Shown: positions 49,872 through 59,486, numbered from the stretch's first letter. The stretch is DNA of 64,000 nucleotides from an uncultured Lachnospiraceae bacterium (GCA_910587955.1 CAJUNN010000006.1:19812-83811); one strand, 5' to 3'. A program made the numbers and translations. The notes: a model not told the origin generated them from the letters alone.

Positions 49872-50906
49872 TCATTCTACAAAGACCGTATTGTACCGAT
49901 CAATGCACTGGCTTATCACATAGGAGAAATGTCCGATAGACCCAAGCGGAGCCCCGGAACCGCTCAAATCAACAGGCTGCCCGCTCTCCACCTGCTTGAT
50001 CATCCACTCCAGCGCCTGTATCAGGGAATCGTAGAGGCCGTCAAAAGGACGGGAATTGCTCAGAGATTCCTTCATCAGCTGATCGTTATCGGCCAGGGCC
50101 GCATCCAAATCTGCCACAACAGCCACCAGCTCATCATGAAGCTCCCGGATCCGTGTCAAATCCAAATCTGTAATATTTTCGTCTGTAACACCCTGGGAAT
50201 AGGCTTCGTCTACCACCTCTTTTGCAATGGAAATTCCCCGGCTGGCGTTATAGATAATGAGGTTTCCTTCCTCTTTCATCCGCGCTTCATCCTGGGCCGT
50301 TCTCTCATCCCCCATCTCGGCAATCCCGTCCATATACTCATAGGCAAGAGGTGTGAAAGCCGCTGCTGCCTGATGGACAACCGCATGGTATTCTTTCGCT
50401 TTCTGATACTGGTTATCCGCATAATCATTGCTGTCGCTGATTTCTGAGAAGGTATCCATAAGCGCTCTTAAAGACTCCTCCATCTCTTTCACCAGCGCAT
50501 CCAGGTCCCCGTAGTCCGGCTCCATCCCCGCAAGCTGTACGCAGTCATCTAAAATATCGCTGTTCTTGCCGTAGATGCGGTATCCGTAAGTAAGGCCGGT
50601 GTCGGGAAGCATAGAAAATTCTTCCTCGTCCGCAACCACCTGGTAATAATACTCAATGTCATCCAGAATGACAACAATATCGTTATTCAGCTCCACATAA
50701 TAATTATATTTGATTAAGTCCATCTGCTCGGGAGGAATCTCCTGTTCCTCTTCCCCGGCGGGTTCCGGCTCCTCCGAAGCCGGTTTTTCCGGTTCCTCCA
50801 CCGGCGTATTAGATGCCGGTTTCTCTTCCGCTTTCTTTTTGCACCCGGACAAAACCAGCGCAAGGGCCAAAATAGCGGCCGTTCTTCTAATTACATGTCT
50901 GCTCAT
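49872..50906 (-). CDS. Lipoprotein, DUF3829-like
   Basis: A 344-residue predicted lipoprotein with lipobox LVLSGCKKK and a Pro/Glu linker to about residue 60, then a helical extracellular domain (about 62-340). YNYYVELNNDIVVILDDIEYYYQVV and later helices with regular spacing resemble the DUF3829 family of helical bundle lipoproteins. No enzyme motif is visible. Single gene; function unknown. Confidence 0.65.
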   Translation of the reverse strand: MSRHVIRRTAAILALALVLSGCKKKAEEKPASNTPVEEPEKPASEEPEPAGEEEQEIPPEQMDLIKYNYYVELNNDIVVILDDIEYYYQVVADEEEFSMLPDTGLTYGYRIYGKNSDILDDCVQLAGMEPDYGDLDALVKEMEESLRALMDTFSEISDSNDYADNQYQKAKEYHAVVHQAAAAFTPLAYEYMDGIAEMGDERTAQDEARMKEEGNLIIYNASRGISIAKEVVDEAYSQGVTDENITDLDLTRIRELHDELVAVVADLDAALADNDQLMKESLSNSRPFDGLYDSLIQALEWMIKQVESGQPVDLSGSGAPLGSIGHFSYVISQCIDRYNTVFVE

Positions 50907-50994
50907 ATTTTTCCCCCTTGGTATGCTTAATATTAAAATATTATAGCAGAAATTCCGAAATCCGTACAGGGGATTTTAACGGCAATCCGGCTCT

Positions 50995-53400
50995 TTACAG
51001 CGTCTGCTCCGTCCGGGCAATAATGTCATCCTGGGTCTGGCGGGACAGCACGTTGAAAAACGCACTGTACCCCGCCACCCGGACAATGAGATCCCGGTGT
51101 TCTTCCGGATGAAGCTGGGCATCCAGAAGGGTTTCTCTGGAGACCACATTGTACTGCACATGATAGCCGTGCAGGCGGTTGAAAAAGGTTCTGAGAAGCG
51201 CTATCAGCTTCCTCTTATTTTCCTCCTTGGACATAAGCTGAGGTGTTACCTTCTGGTTCAGCAGCACGCCGCCTGTAATCTCCTTCGTATTCAGCTTGGA
51301 CACGGTCTTAAACACAGCTGTAGGGCCGCACTGATCCATAGAATGGCTGGGAGAACATCCCTCCGCCAGGGGTTCGCCCGCATGGCGTCCGTCCGGAGTC
51401 GCCAGCGTCCCTCTTCCCTGGCCTACATTGGCAGAAATAGAAGAGGTCCCCGCGTAACGGATCCCGCCGATGGGTCCCCGGCCGTAACGGGTATTGGGAT
51501 ATTTCTTAATCTCCTCAATATAAGTCTCATAAGCGTCTGCTATCAAACTATCTACGTAATCATCGTCATTCCCATACTTAGGTGCATCTTCAATCAGCAT
51601 CCGGCGGATCCGCTCGCCCTCATCTCCCGCAAAATCAGACAGAAGCGCCTCCCAGAGCTGCGCCGGCGTCAGCCTTTTCTCCTCAAATACCAGTTTTTTC
51701 ACCGCCGCCATGGAGTCTGCCAGATTGGCAATCCCCACCTGCAGACCGCTGATAAAGTCATAGACCGCTCCGCCTTCTTTCAAAGTAAGGCCTCTGCCGA
51801 TACAGTCCTCACAGAGGGCTGAGCAGAGAACATCCGGCACATCCTCCTCCAGAACCATGTCGCAGGCATTTTCAATGATCACGCTCTGCTTGGTGAATTC
51901 TTTGATAATTTTATCCCAGGCCTTCTCCACCTGGGCAAAATCTGTCATATCCCGGAAATGGCCTGCGCCTTCCGTCAATTTCGTTCCGGATGCCGGATCG
52001 GTTCCGTCGTTGAGGGCAATCAGGAAGGACTTGGGGAAATTCAGGAAGCTCATGCCCGTGCAGCGGTAGCCCCACTTTCCGGGAACCGCCGTCTCCACAC
52101 AGCCGATAGCGCTGTAGTTGTATGCGTCCTCTTCTCTGACTCCCCTGGCAAGGAAGGAAGGGATAATAATTTCGTCGTTGTTGAACGCCGGCATTCCAAA
52201 TCCCAGCTTCACAACCTCGAGAGCCTCATTCATAAACCGATCGTCCAGCCCTGCATGATAGCGTACCGTCAGGTTGGGCTGGGGCAGACGGGTCCGGGCC
52301 ACACTCTTTAGAATCAGATACGTCATGGGATTCACTGCGTCCCTCTTATCTGCAGTCTGGCCGCCCACCGTTACATTCTGATACAAAGGCGAACCGGCGC
52401 TGAACTGGGTATGGCTCCAGCTTCGGATCTTGTTGACGGTAAAAGTTTTCAGCCACAGATTGGTTAGAAGCTCACAGGCTCCTTCTTCAGTGACAAGCCC
52501 TCTCTTTAAATCTGCCTCATAATAGGGATACAGATATTGATCCATGCGCCCGTAAGACAGGGAATGGCCGTTGGATTCAATCTGCAGCACCAGATGGACC
52601 AGCCACAAGGATTGTACCGCCTCATAGAAAGAACCGGCCTTCTCATAGGGAACCTTTCTCAGAATCCGGGCCATTTCTCCCAGCTCCGCGGCACGCTCCG
52701 GCTCCGCCGTCTGCGCTTTCTGCTCCGCCAAATCCGCATAACGCCCTGCAAAAGCTTTCACCGCCTGAATTACAATCTGAACGGCCTCATAGAAATAATA
52801 CTTTTTCAACTCCCGGTAATCCGTCAAGTCCAGTTTCTGTTCCGCTTCCCGGGCGCGCTGTTCAAAGTCCTTCAGTCCTTTTCCCAGGACAGCCGCATAA
52901 TCCACCGCAATATGGGCATCCCCGGACGTAATATTCCCCTCCGCCTTGATGATCCCCAGATCATAATAAATCCTGCTGGAGGGAGGCAGGGCCACCAGGC
53001 CTTTGTCTTTTGTGGTATTATGCTCCCAGAAGGGTGCCAGCTCCCGCAAAGTTTTCTTAGTCTCCTCAGTAATGCAGAACACATCCCCATCCCGCTTTTC
53101 AAATTCATCCAGCTCCTGAATGACCCAGTCCATGGCATATTCCGGGAAGATCGGGGCGCTGCGGTTGCTGGAAGCCTGGTTTCCCGCCAGAATCGAATCC
53201 TCCTCAATATAAATGGTCATATGCTCCAAAATATTCTGAAGCATATAAGCCCTCTTCAAAATCACCGGTTTATCCCCGTGAAGCCGGTAGCTCTCCGTAG
53301 TCAGCACTGCACGCTCCGCGCATACCTTGGGCTTCGCGTCCAGAAGTTCCTCCCGGAAATGCTTCATCCGCGGTGTCAAAGTCCCGAAATACTCTGCCAT
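50995..53400 (-). CDS. Glycyl radical enzyme of the PflD/eliminase-like class
   Basis: An 801-residue radical enzyme. The glycyl radical loop is RVAGYSAFFN (Gly777), and the active-site Cys434 lies in IGCVETAVPGKWGYRC. Glu436 follows, as in dehydratases and lyases of this superfamily. It lacks the adjacent Cys-Cys pair of true pyruvate formate-lyase, so it should not be called formate acetyltransferase. The substrate is unknown; family members act on glycerol, choline, propanediol and others. It is divergent from its likely activase at 53593. Confidence 0.85.
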   Translation of the reverse strand: MAEYFGTLTPRMKHFREELLDAKPKVCAERAVLTTESYRLHGDKPVILKRAYMLQNILEHMTIYIEEDSILAGNQASSNRSAPIFPEYAMDWVIQELDEFEKRDGDVFCITEETKKTLRELAPFWEHNTTKDKGLVALPPSSRIYYDLGIIKAEGNITSGDAHIAVDYAAVLGKGLKDFEQRAREAEQKLDLTDYRELKKYYFYEAVQIVIQAVKAFAGRYADLAEQKAQTAEPERAAELGEMARILRKVPYEKAGSFYEAVQSLWLVHLVLQIESNGHSLSYGRMDQYLYPYYEADLKRGLVTEEGACELLTNLWLKTFTVNKIRSWSHTQFSAGSPLYQNVTVGGQTADKRDAVNPMTYLILKSVARTRLPQPNLTVRYHAGLDDRFMNEALEVVKLGFGMPAFNNDEIIIPSFLARGVREEDAYNYSAIGCVETAVPGKWGYRCTGMSFLNFPKSFLIALNDGTDPASGTKLTEGAGHFRDMTDFAQVEKAWDKIIKEFTKQSVIIENACDMVLEEDVPDVLCSALCEDCIGRGLTLKEGGAVYDFISGLQVGIANLADSMAAVKKLVFEEKRLTPAQLWEALLSDFAGDEGERIRRMLIEDAPKYGNDDDYVDSLIADAYETYIEEIKKYPNTRYGRGPIGGIRYAGTSSISANVGQGRGTLATPDGRHAGEPLAEGCSPSHSMDQCGPTAVFKTVSKLNTKEITGGVLLNQKVTPQLMSKEENKRKLIALLRTFFNRLHGYHVQYNVVSRETLLDAQLHPEEHRDLIVRVAGYSAFFNVLSRQTQDDIIARTEQTL

Positions 53401-53467
53401 AGTTTATTCCTCCTACATTTCTGTTTCTATACAGCCCTGGAAACTTTTATGCTATCTTCTGATGTTC

Positions 53468-53496
53468 ATTATATTAATCATTTCTTTAAAAGTCAA
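53468..53496 (-). promoter_or_regulatory. Promoter of the glycyl radical enzyme gene
   Basis: On the minus strand TTGACT (53491-53496), 17-bp spacer, TATAAT (53468-53473), 68 bp upstream of the start codon. Confidence 0.7.
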
Positions 53497-53534
53497 TATT
53501 TATTTCGTTCAAAAGCTTTTTCTTTTCTTTCGTA

Positions 53535-53563
53535 TTTACAAACCATTTCCCCCGTGCTACAAT
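53535..53563 (+). promoter_or_regulatory. Promoter of the activase gene
   Basis: TTTACA (53535-53540), 17-bp spacer, TACAAT (53558-53563), 30 bp before the start codon. It is back to back with the enzyme promoter, so the two genes can be expressed from one regulatory region. Confidence 0.6.
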
Positions 53564-53592
53564 GAGAAAAACCAAGGGGAGGCCTGCACTCT

Positions 53593-54363
53593 ATGAAGAC
53601 AGCCGGACATATTTTTAACATCCAGAAATTCAGTATTAACGACGGTCCCGGCATCCGCTCCACCGTATTCTTCTGCGGATGCCCCTTAAGCTGCCGCTGG
53701 TGCTCCAACCCGGAATCCCAGAACCGCTGCCGGCAGGCAGCCCTTGCATCGGGCGATCCCAAGCTGGCCGGAAAAGAATGGACCTTGGAGGAAATTCTTG
53801 CAGAGTTGGAAAAAGATCGCTGTTTCTATGAAGAATCCGGCGGCGGCATCACTCTCTCCGGGGGAGAGGTCCTTTTGCAGCACGAATTTGCCTCCGCCCT
53901 TTTAGCGGAGGCCCAAAAGCGCTCCCTGCACTGTGCTGCGGAGACTACAGGCTATGCGTCCCATGAGGTTTTCGCAGATTTTATCACCCGCATCGACCTG
54001 CTGCTTTTCGATATGAAGCATTGGGACAGGGAAAAACACCGGGAACACACCGGAGTTTACAACGACATCATTCTGGAAAATATGCGGTATGCGGTGTCTC
54101 AGGGAGTTCCAACCATCGCAAGAATCCCTGTTATCCCCAAGTTTAATGCCGGCTTGGACGCAGCCAGGGGAATGGCCGGCCTGCTGTGCGGCATGGGAAT
54201 CCGGGAAGTCCACCTGCTGCCCTTCCACCAGTTCGGAGAGCAAAAATACGAACAGCTGGGCATTCCCTACGCCATGAAAGGCATCCCCCAGCTTCACCCG
54301 GAAAACCTGGAAACGTACCGGCGCATATTCCTGGATGCCGGCCTGGACTGTTCTTTCCGGTGA
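53593..54363 (+). CDS. Glycyl-radical enzyme activating protein (radical SAM)
   Basis: A 256-residue radical SAM enzyme that installs the glycyl radical. The [4Fe-4S] motif is CPLSCRWC (Cys30, 34, 37), with ITLSGGEVLLQ after it and FDMKHWD downstream. It lacks the inserted ferredoxin-like domain with two extra clusters that most eliminase activases carry after the first motif, so it is of the compact type, like PFL activase in length. The partner is the divergent enzyme at 50995-53400. Confidence 0.9.
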   Translation: MKTAGHIFNIQKFSINDGPGIRSTVFFCGCPLSCRWCSNPESQNRCRQAALASGDPKLAGKEWTLEEILAELEKDRCFYEESGGGITLSGGEVLLQHEFASALLAEAQKRSLHCAAETTGYASHEVFADFITRIDLLLFDMKHWDREKHREHTGVYNDIILENMRYAVSQGVPTIARIPVIPKFNAGLDAARGMAGLLCGMGIREVHLLPFHQFGEQKYEQLGIPYAMKGIPQLHPENLETYRRIFLDAGLDCSFR

Positions 54364-54382
54364 TGCCTGTATGTGAAAGAAA

Positions 54383-54420
54383 GAGAGCATATTCCCGGCT
54401 AAGGCAGGATATATGCTCTC
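54383..54420. terminator. Bidirectional terminator
   Basis: GAGAGCATAT (54383-54392) pairs perfectly with ATATGCTCTC (54411-54420) between the convergent activase and glgB genes. T-rich sequence follows on both strands. Confidence 0.75.
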
Positions 54421-54432
54421 ATATTTATTCCG

Positions 54433-56421
54433 TTAAAATTCAAATACGGCCACGCCGTAGGGCGGCAGATGATAGCCGAAAGAATAGGGAAGGCCGTCGC
54501 ACTCACTCTTCTCCGCTTTGTAGACAAGTGCTTTCTCCCCGCCGCTGCCGCCGAACTCTGCGGCATCGCTGTCCAGTACCAGACGGTACTGCTTCTTTTT
54601 CGGCACCCCTACCCGGTAGTCCTCCCGCTCCACGGGAGTGAAATTGCAGACAAACAGCAGATTCCTCTTTCCTTTTTTACTGTATCGCACAAAAGAGAAA
54701 ATGCTCCGGTATCCGTCGTTCGCATTGATCCATTGGAATCCGGCCGGAAGGGTATCCTGCTCATACATGGCAGGCGTCTTCCGGTAAAGGTGGAGAAGAG
54801 CCTTCACATAGCTCTGGAGCTGCTGGTGCTTCTCCTCTCCCAGCAGATACCAATCCAGTTCTCTGGCCTCGCTCCACTCCTGGAGCTGTGCAAAATCCTG
54901 TCCCATAAACAGAAGCTTTTTACCCGGATGCCCGAACATAAAGGAATAGGCCACTTTCAGATTCGCAAACTTGTCGTCGTAAAGCCCCGGCATCTTATTA
55001 ATCATAGAACATTTCAGATGCACCACCTCATCATGGGACAGAACCAGAATATAGTTCTCACTGTAGGCATAGGTCATGGCAAAGGTCATGAGGTTATGGG
55101 CTCCTTTGCGGAAATACGGGTCCAGCTTCACATATTCCAGGAAATCATTCATCCAGCCCATATTCCACTTGAAAGAAAATCCCAAGCCGTCCCGTTCCGG
55201 CTGATCCGTCACCTTCGGCCAGGCGGTGGATTCCTCCGCAATCATCATCACGCCGGGGTTGCGTCCCCGCAGGCAGGAATTGAGATGCTTAAAGAACTCA
55301 ATCGCTTCCAGATTCTTATTTCCTCCGTATTTATTGGCCACCCACTGCCCGTCCTGCTTGCCGTAGTCCAGATAGAGCATGGAAGCCACGGCGTCTACCC
55401 GCAGCCCGTCCACATGATACTGTTCCACCCAGAACAGCGCATTGGCTATGAGGAAATTTTTCACCTCATTCATCTCATAGTTGAAGATCTTTGTTCCCCA
55501 GTCAGGATGTTCTCCCTTTCTCGGATCCGGATATTCAAATAGGGGCTGTCCGTCAAATTCTGCAAGTCCGTGAGCGTCACGGGGGAAATGTGCCGGAACC
55601 CAGTCCAGGATCACGCCGATTTTATTCCGGTGCAGGTAATTGATGAGATACATAAAATCCTGGGGGCTTCCATGGCGGGAGGTGGGGGCATAGTACCCGG
55701 TCACCTGGTATCCCCAGGAACCGTCAAAGGGATGTTCCGCAATCCCCATCAGCTCCACATGGGTATATCCCATCTCTTTCACATACTCCGTCAGAGCAGG
55801 GGCCAGCTCCCGGTAGTTATAGTAGCCGTCCTCGTCTGGTCCGTGTGGATGCTTTTTCCAGGAACCGGGATGCACCTCATAAATCGCCATAGGCTCCTCT
55901 TTGGGCTCCCGTGTCCTGCGCTTCTCCAGCCACGTGCCGTCACTCCACTTAAACCCGCTGATATCCGCCACCCTGGAGGCCGTCCCCGGCCGCAGCTCTG
56001 CCGCGGATGCAAAGGGATCTGCCTTGTACAGCAGCCGGTGATCCGCCGTCTCAATCAGGTATTTATAGAGGCAGCCCTCTTCCACTCCCGGAATAAACAG
56101 CTCGTAGATTCCCAGCGGATCCAGACGTTTCATCTCGCTGCTCCGGGCATCCCAGCCATTGAACTCTCCAATCACATGAACCCGGAAGGCATGCGGAGCC
56201 CAGACCGCAAAATATACTCCTTTTCGTCCCTGATACTTGGTGGGATGGGCCCCCAGCTTTTGGAAAATATCATAGTGGGTACCCTGACCGAAAAGATATT
56301 GATCCATCTCTGTCACAAAGCAGGCCGGGCGTTCTTCCGCCTGCACTTTTTCCATCCGCTGTGCCTGCTCCTGCTTTCTGTTCTTTGACTTTCCGCTCTT
56401 TTGTTTCTTTGTCTCTCCCAT
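54433..56421 (-). CDS. glgB: 1,4-alpha-glucan branching enzyme GlgB
   Basis: A glycogen branching enzyme of 662 residues (GH13_9). Residues about 55-150 form the CBM48 domain (VYFAVWAPHAFRVHVIGEFN). The catalytic barrel has GLRVDAVASMLY (nucleophile Asp343), MIAEEST (acid/base Glu396) and LSHDEVVH. A beta-sandwich closes the C-terminus. The N-terminal 35 residues are basic and disordered. It follows the GH13 amylase gene by 4 bp, so both belong to one alpha-glucan unit. Confidence 0.94.
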   Translation of the reverse strand: MGETKKQKSGKSKNRKQEQAQRMEKVQAEERPACFVTEMDQYLFGQGTHYDIFQKLGAHPTKYQGRKGVYFAVWAPHAFRVHVIGEFNGWDARSSEMKRLDPLGIYELFIPGVEEGCLYKYLIETADHRLLYKADPFASAAELRPGTASRVADISGFKWSDGTWLEKRRTREPKEEPMAIYEVHPGSWKKHPHGPDEDGYYNYRELAPALTEYVKEMGYTHVELMGIAEHPFDGSWGYQVTGYYAPTSRHGSPQDFMYLINYLHRNKIGVILDWVPAHFPRDAHGLAEFDGQPLFEYPDPRKGEHPDWGTKIFNYEMNEVKNFLIANALFWVEQYHVDGLRVDAVASMLYLDYGKQDGQWVANKYGGNKNLEAIEFFKHLNSCLRGRNPGVMMIAEESTAWPKVTDQPERDGLGFSFKWNMGWMNDFLEYVKLDPYFRKGAHNLMTFAMTYAYSENYILVLSHDEVVHLKCSMINKMPGLYDDKFANLKVAYSFMFGHPGKKLLFMGQDFAQLQEWSEARELDWYLLGEEKHQQLQSYVKALLHLYRKTPAMYEQDTLPAGFQWINANDGYRSIFSFVRYSKKGKRNLLFVCNFTPVEREDYRVGVPKKKQYRLVLDSDAAEFGGSGGEKALVYKAEKSECDGLPYSFGYHLPPYGVAVFEF

Positions 56422-56425
56422 AAAC

Positions 56426-57784
56426 TCACCCCTGTTTTATTCTGAAGACCGCGCTCCCATGGGCGGGTACTTCCCAAATCAGTTTTCCGCCTTCCAGCGG
56501 AATCTCCCGGCCGGTTAAAATCTCTCCGGCTTTTGCGCCGCCGGCCGGACACGGAATCTCCATCCGCACGGCCCCCTCATCGTTATTTACCGCCACAACC
56601 ACAGTCTCCTGGTTCCAAGTCCTGGAAAACGCATACTGGCGGTTGGTCAGACAGAGTTCCCGGTATGTGCCGTCTGCCAGCGCAGCGGTTTCTCTGCGGA
56701 GATTGGAAAGCTTAAGCAGAAGGCTTTTCAGCTCCGGATGGGGCGGCTGCTTTTCCAGCTCCTCCAGGTTCAGGCAAGGACGCAGGAAATCGTCGTTTGG
56801 CCCTTCCTTTTTTCCTTCTACCCCCCACTCACTTCCATAGTAAACAGAAGGAATCCCCGGCAGGGTATAGAGAAGTGTATAGACCGGTATCAAATCTGCC
56901 GGTTCCCGCAGCTTATTCACAATCCGGTCCACATCATGGTTATCCACAAAGGAATACAGGCGGCGTCCCCGGTAAATACCTCCGTTCTCATCAAACTGCC
57001 GCCGGATGGTGTGGGCAATCTCAAAATAGTTATGGTCATTATGCCCGGAATACAGGCCTTTATGCAGTTCGTAGTTGGTGACGGAGTGAAGCATACCGTC
57101 CCCCGTCCACCGGGCGTAATCTCCGTGGATTACCTCTCCCATCAGCCAGAAATCTTCCTTCTTCTCATCGGCCACCCTGCGCAGATCCCGCATAAAGTTA
57201 AATTCCAGGCAGTCTGCGCAATCCAGTCGGATGCCGTCTATATCAAATTCATCAATCCAGAAACGCACCACATCAAACAAATACTGGCGCACACCCTCGT
57301 CGTAGAGATTCAGGTTGGCAAGCTCAAAACAGTTCCGCCATGCCTTATAATAAAACCCGTCATTGTAATGGGTGTTCCCTTCAAAGCTCACATCCTGATA
57401 CCACCAGCGGTAGGAGGATTGTTCCCGTTTCTCCTTGAGATCCTGAAACGCAAAGAACTCCCGGCCTGTATGGTTGAATACACCGTCCACCACCACGCGG
57501 ATTCCCCTGTCGTGACAGAGCTTTGTAAAATGCCGGAAATCTTCATTATCTCCCAGTCTCCGATCCACCATCCTGTAGTCCCGGGTATCGTACCCATGGC
57601 TGCCGGACTCAAACAAAGGCCCGATATAAACGGCAGTAAAGCCGTACTCCTTCATATGTTCAATCCACGGCTCCAGTTCCCGGAGGCGGTGCACAACCTC
57701 TCCTTCCGTGTTATACTTAGGCGCCCCCGTCAGTCCCAGGGGATAAATGTGATAAAAAACTGCCTCCTCGTACCATTTTGACAC
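56426..57784 (-). CDS. GH13 alpha-amylase-family glycosidase
   Basis: An intracellular GH13 enzyme of 452 residues without signal peptide. Conserved regions are DGVFNHTG, GIRLDCAD (nucleophile Asp188), MGEVIHGDY (acid/base Glu217) and FVDNHDVDR (Asp284). It starts with GTG, supported by AAGGAGG 7 bp upstream. It lacks the N-terminal domain of neopullulanases. It likely trims alpha-glucans or maltodextrins alongside GlgB. The specific linkage cannot be told. Confidence 0.9.
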   Translation of the reverse strand: MSKWYEEAVFYHIYPLGLTGAPKYNTEGEVVHRLRELEPWIEHMKEYGFTAVYIGPLFESGSHGYDTRDYRMVDRRLGDNEDFRHFTKLCHDRGIRVVVDGVFNHTGREFFAFQDLKEKREQSSYRWWYQDVSFEGNTHYNDGFYYKAWRNCFELANLNLYDEGVRQYLFDVVRFWIDEFDIDGIRLDCADCLEFNFMRDLRRVADEKKEDFWLMGEVIHGDYARWTGDGMLHSVTNYELHKGLYSGHNDHNYFEIAHTIRRQFDENGGIYRGRRLYSFVDNHDVDRIVNKLREPADLIPVYTLLYTLPGIPSVYYGSEWGVEGKKEGPNDDFLRPCLNLEELEKQPPHPELKSLLLKLSNLRRETAALADGTYRELCLTNRQYAFSRTWNQETVVVAVNNDEGAVRMEIPCPAGGAKAGEILTGREIPLEGGKLIWEVPAHGSAVFRIKQG

Positions 57785-57802
57785 AATGATTCCTCCTTAA
57801 CC

Positions 57803-58381
57803 TTATGAATAGATTCCGTGCATAAACTGATGGACCAGGGAATCAATCTCTGTTTGCTCCACCCGGATCCGTTCTCCGTCTTCCACTTCAAACTTCATCA
57901 CAATCTCATAGAAAACCAATCCCATAAATCCCAGGGAAAATTGTCTCTGCCGGCCCCGCATATTGCCGAGCAAATCCGATGCAGCATTAAAAATCTGCTC
58001 TGTCTCCTGCTGCAGACGGAACGCCAGGGGCCGGACCGCCCGGTATGCTTCATTCTCTCTGGCCGAATGATAGAGCGCCATAAACAGCCGGTAAAATTTC
58101 GGCTCCCGCTGGGCAAACCGCATGAGCACACCTGCCGCACTGCAGAGCGTATGTTTCAAATCCCCCATAAAAACGCAGGACTGGTGATACTGCTCCAAAA
58201 AGAAACCGCTCCGGCTGTCTAAAAGCTGTTCCAGCAGACCGTATTTACTCTTAAAATAGTAATACAGCGTGGGCTTTGTAACCCCGGATTTCTCTGCAAT
58301 CTCCTGGACCCCAACCGCATCGTAGCCTCTGGTATAAAAGAGATCCAAAGCGGTCTCCAAAATCTGTTCCCTGTTGTCCAT
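57803..58381 (-). CDS. TetR-family transcriptional regulator
   Basis: A 192-residue TetR regulator. The helix-turn-helix is in residues 1-50 (REQILETALDLFYTRGYDAV, VQEIAEKSGVTKPTLYYYF). The C-terminal ligand domain is helical without known similarity. The start at 58381 has GGAGGAA upstream; longer frames run through its own promoter. A perfect palindrome in that promoter is a likely auto-operator. The regulator is 18 bp upstream of the amylase gene and may control the glucan genes. Confidence 0.9.
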   Translation of the reverse strand: MDNREQILETALDLFYTRGYDAVGVQEIAEKSGVTKPTLYYYFKSKYGLLEQLLDSRSGFFLEQYHQSCVFMGDLKHTLCSAAGVLMRFAQREPKFYRLFMALYHSARENEAYRAVRPLAFRLQQETEQIFNAASDLLGNMRGRQRQFSLGFMGLVFYEIVMKFEVEDGERIRVEQTEIDSLVHQFMHGIYS

Positions 58382-58399
58382 AAAGTATTCCTCCACCCT

Positions 58400-58429
58400 C
58401 ATTCTATACCGTTCGGTATAGAATGTCAA
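58400..58429 (-). promoter_or_regulatory. TetR-gene promoter with embedded palindromic operator
   Basis: On the minus strand TTGACA (58424-58429), 17-bp spacer, TAGAAT (58401-58406). The whole spacer is filled by a perfect dyad with 12-bp arms, CATTCTATACCG (58400-58411) and CGGTATAGAATG (58414-58425), around a 2-bp centre. This is a textbook autoregulatory arrangement. Confidence 0.75.
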
Positions 58430-58449
58430 GCGCCTGTTTCCCCCAGAGT

Positions 58450-58478
58450 TTGACTTTTCCCGGCACAAAATTTATAAT
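58450..58478 (+). promoter_or_regulatory. Promoter of the phosphofructokinase-like gene
   Basis: TTGACT (58450-58455), 17-bp spacer, TATAAT (58473-58478), divergent from the TetR promoter and 24 bp from its operator. Confidence 0.7.
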
Positions 58479-58539
58479 GAAAAAATACAGCCGCCCAAGG
58501 AAGGCTGCTGCAAAACTATCCGGCAAGGAGGCGCCCTTT

Positions 58540-59472
58540 ATGATTCTTACCGTCACACTAAATCCCTGCATTGACAGAACCGTCTATCTGGATCGTCTTA
58601 CCGTCGGTTCTTATAACCGGGTCCAAAGTACCCGGAGCGATCCGGCAGGAAAAGGACTTAATGTAAGCATTGTACTAAAAAACCTGAATGAAGACACCCT
58701 GTGCACCGGCTTTAATTTTTCAGAAAACGGCCGGCTTCTGGAACAGCTTCTGGATGAGCGGGATGTGGCGCATCAGTTTCTTATGGCCGAAGGCGCTATC
58801 CGGACGAATATCAAGCTTTTTGATAACTCTTGCCAGGTGATGACAGAAGTAAATGAAGCCGGACCCTTTGTCCCCCCTGAAGCAGTCGAACAGCTTCTCC
58901 AAAAAGCCGATTCTCTTTTGGAGCACACCGATATCCTTGTCATGAGCGGCAGCGTTCCCCCGGGAGTTCCCGCCGACATCTACCAGCGCCTTATCCGCAT
59001 GGCACACAAGAAACAGGTTAAATCCATCCTGGATGCCTCCGGAGAGCCCTTCCTTTTAGGCCTCCGGGAAAAGCCCTATCTCATCAAGCCGAATACACTG
59101 GAATTTGAGCAGGCCTTTCATGCCCCGGTAAGTCCCCGCTCCATTCCCATGGATACCATCCGCAGCATCCTGGAGGGCGGCATCTCCCGAATCTGCATCT
59201 CTATGGGAGAAGAAGGCGCCCTCTTTGCAGACCGCGGACATATTTACCGGGCCCGCCCCCTTCCCCTGAAACCCCAGGGCCTCACCGGAGCGGGGGATTC
59301 CATGGTGGCCGGTATCTGCTATGCCATCCGCCGCCGGCTCGGCACAGATGACATGCTGCGCTGGGCTATGGCTTCCGCCGGCGGATCCATCCGCAAACCA
59401 GGCACGATTCTGGCCGAAGAAGCGGACATCCGGGAACTGCTCCCTCAGGTGGAAATCGAACAAATCCGGTAA
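58540..59472 (+). CDS. 1-phosphofructokinase-like hexose kinase
   Basis: A PfkB-family sugar-phosphate kinase of 310 residues of the FruK/LacC/tagatose-6-P kinase subfamily. Marks are the N-terminal ILTVTLNPCIDRTVYL, PAGKGLNVSIVLKNL, MSGSVPPGVPADIY and LTGAGDSMVAGI with catalytic Asp. The start at 58540 has AAGGAGG. Without a fructose PTS beside it, the substrate could be fructose 1-phosphate or tagatose 6-phosphate. Confidence 0.88.
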   Translation: MILTVTLNPCIDRTVYLDRLTVGSYNRVQSTRSDPAGKGLNVSIVLKNLNEDTLCTGFNFSENGRLLEQLLDERDVAHQFLMAEGAIRTNIKLFDNSCQVMTEVNEAGPFVPPEAVEQLLQKADSLLEHTDILVMSGSVPPGVPADIYQRLIRMAHKKQVKSILDASGEPFLLGLREKPYLIKPNTLEFEQAFHAPVSPRSIPMDTIRSILEGGISRICISMGEEGALFADRGHIYRARPLPLKPQGLTGAGDSMVAGICYAIRRRLGTDDMLRWAMASAGGSIRKPGTILAEEADIRELLPQVEIEQIR

Positions 59473-59486
59473 TTTTGCAGACAGCC

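Noticed and set aside
50995..53400. Annotation as pyruvate formate-lyase
   Set aside because: The active site has a single GCVE cysteine and not the adjacent Cys-Cys pair required for formate acetyltransferase activity.
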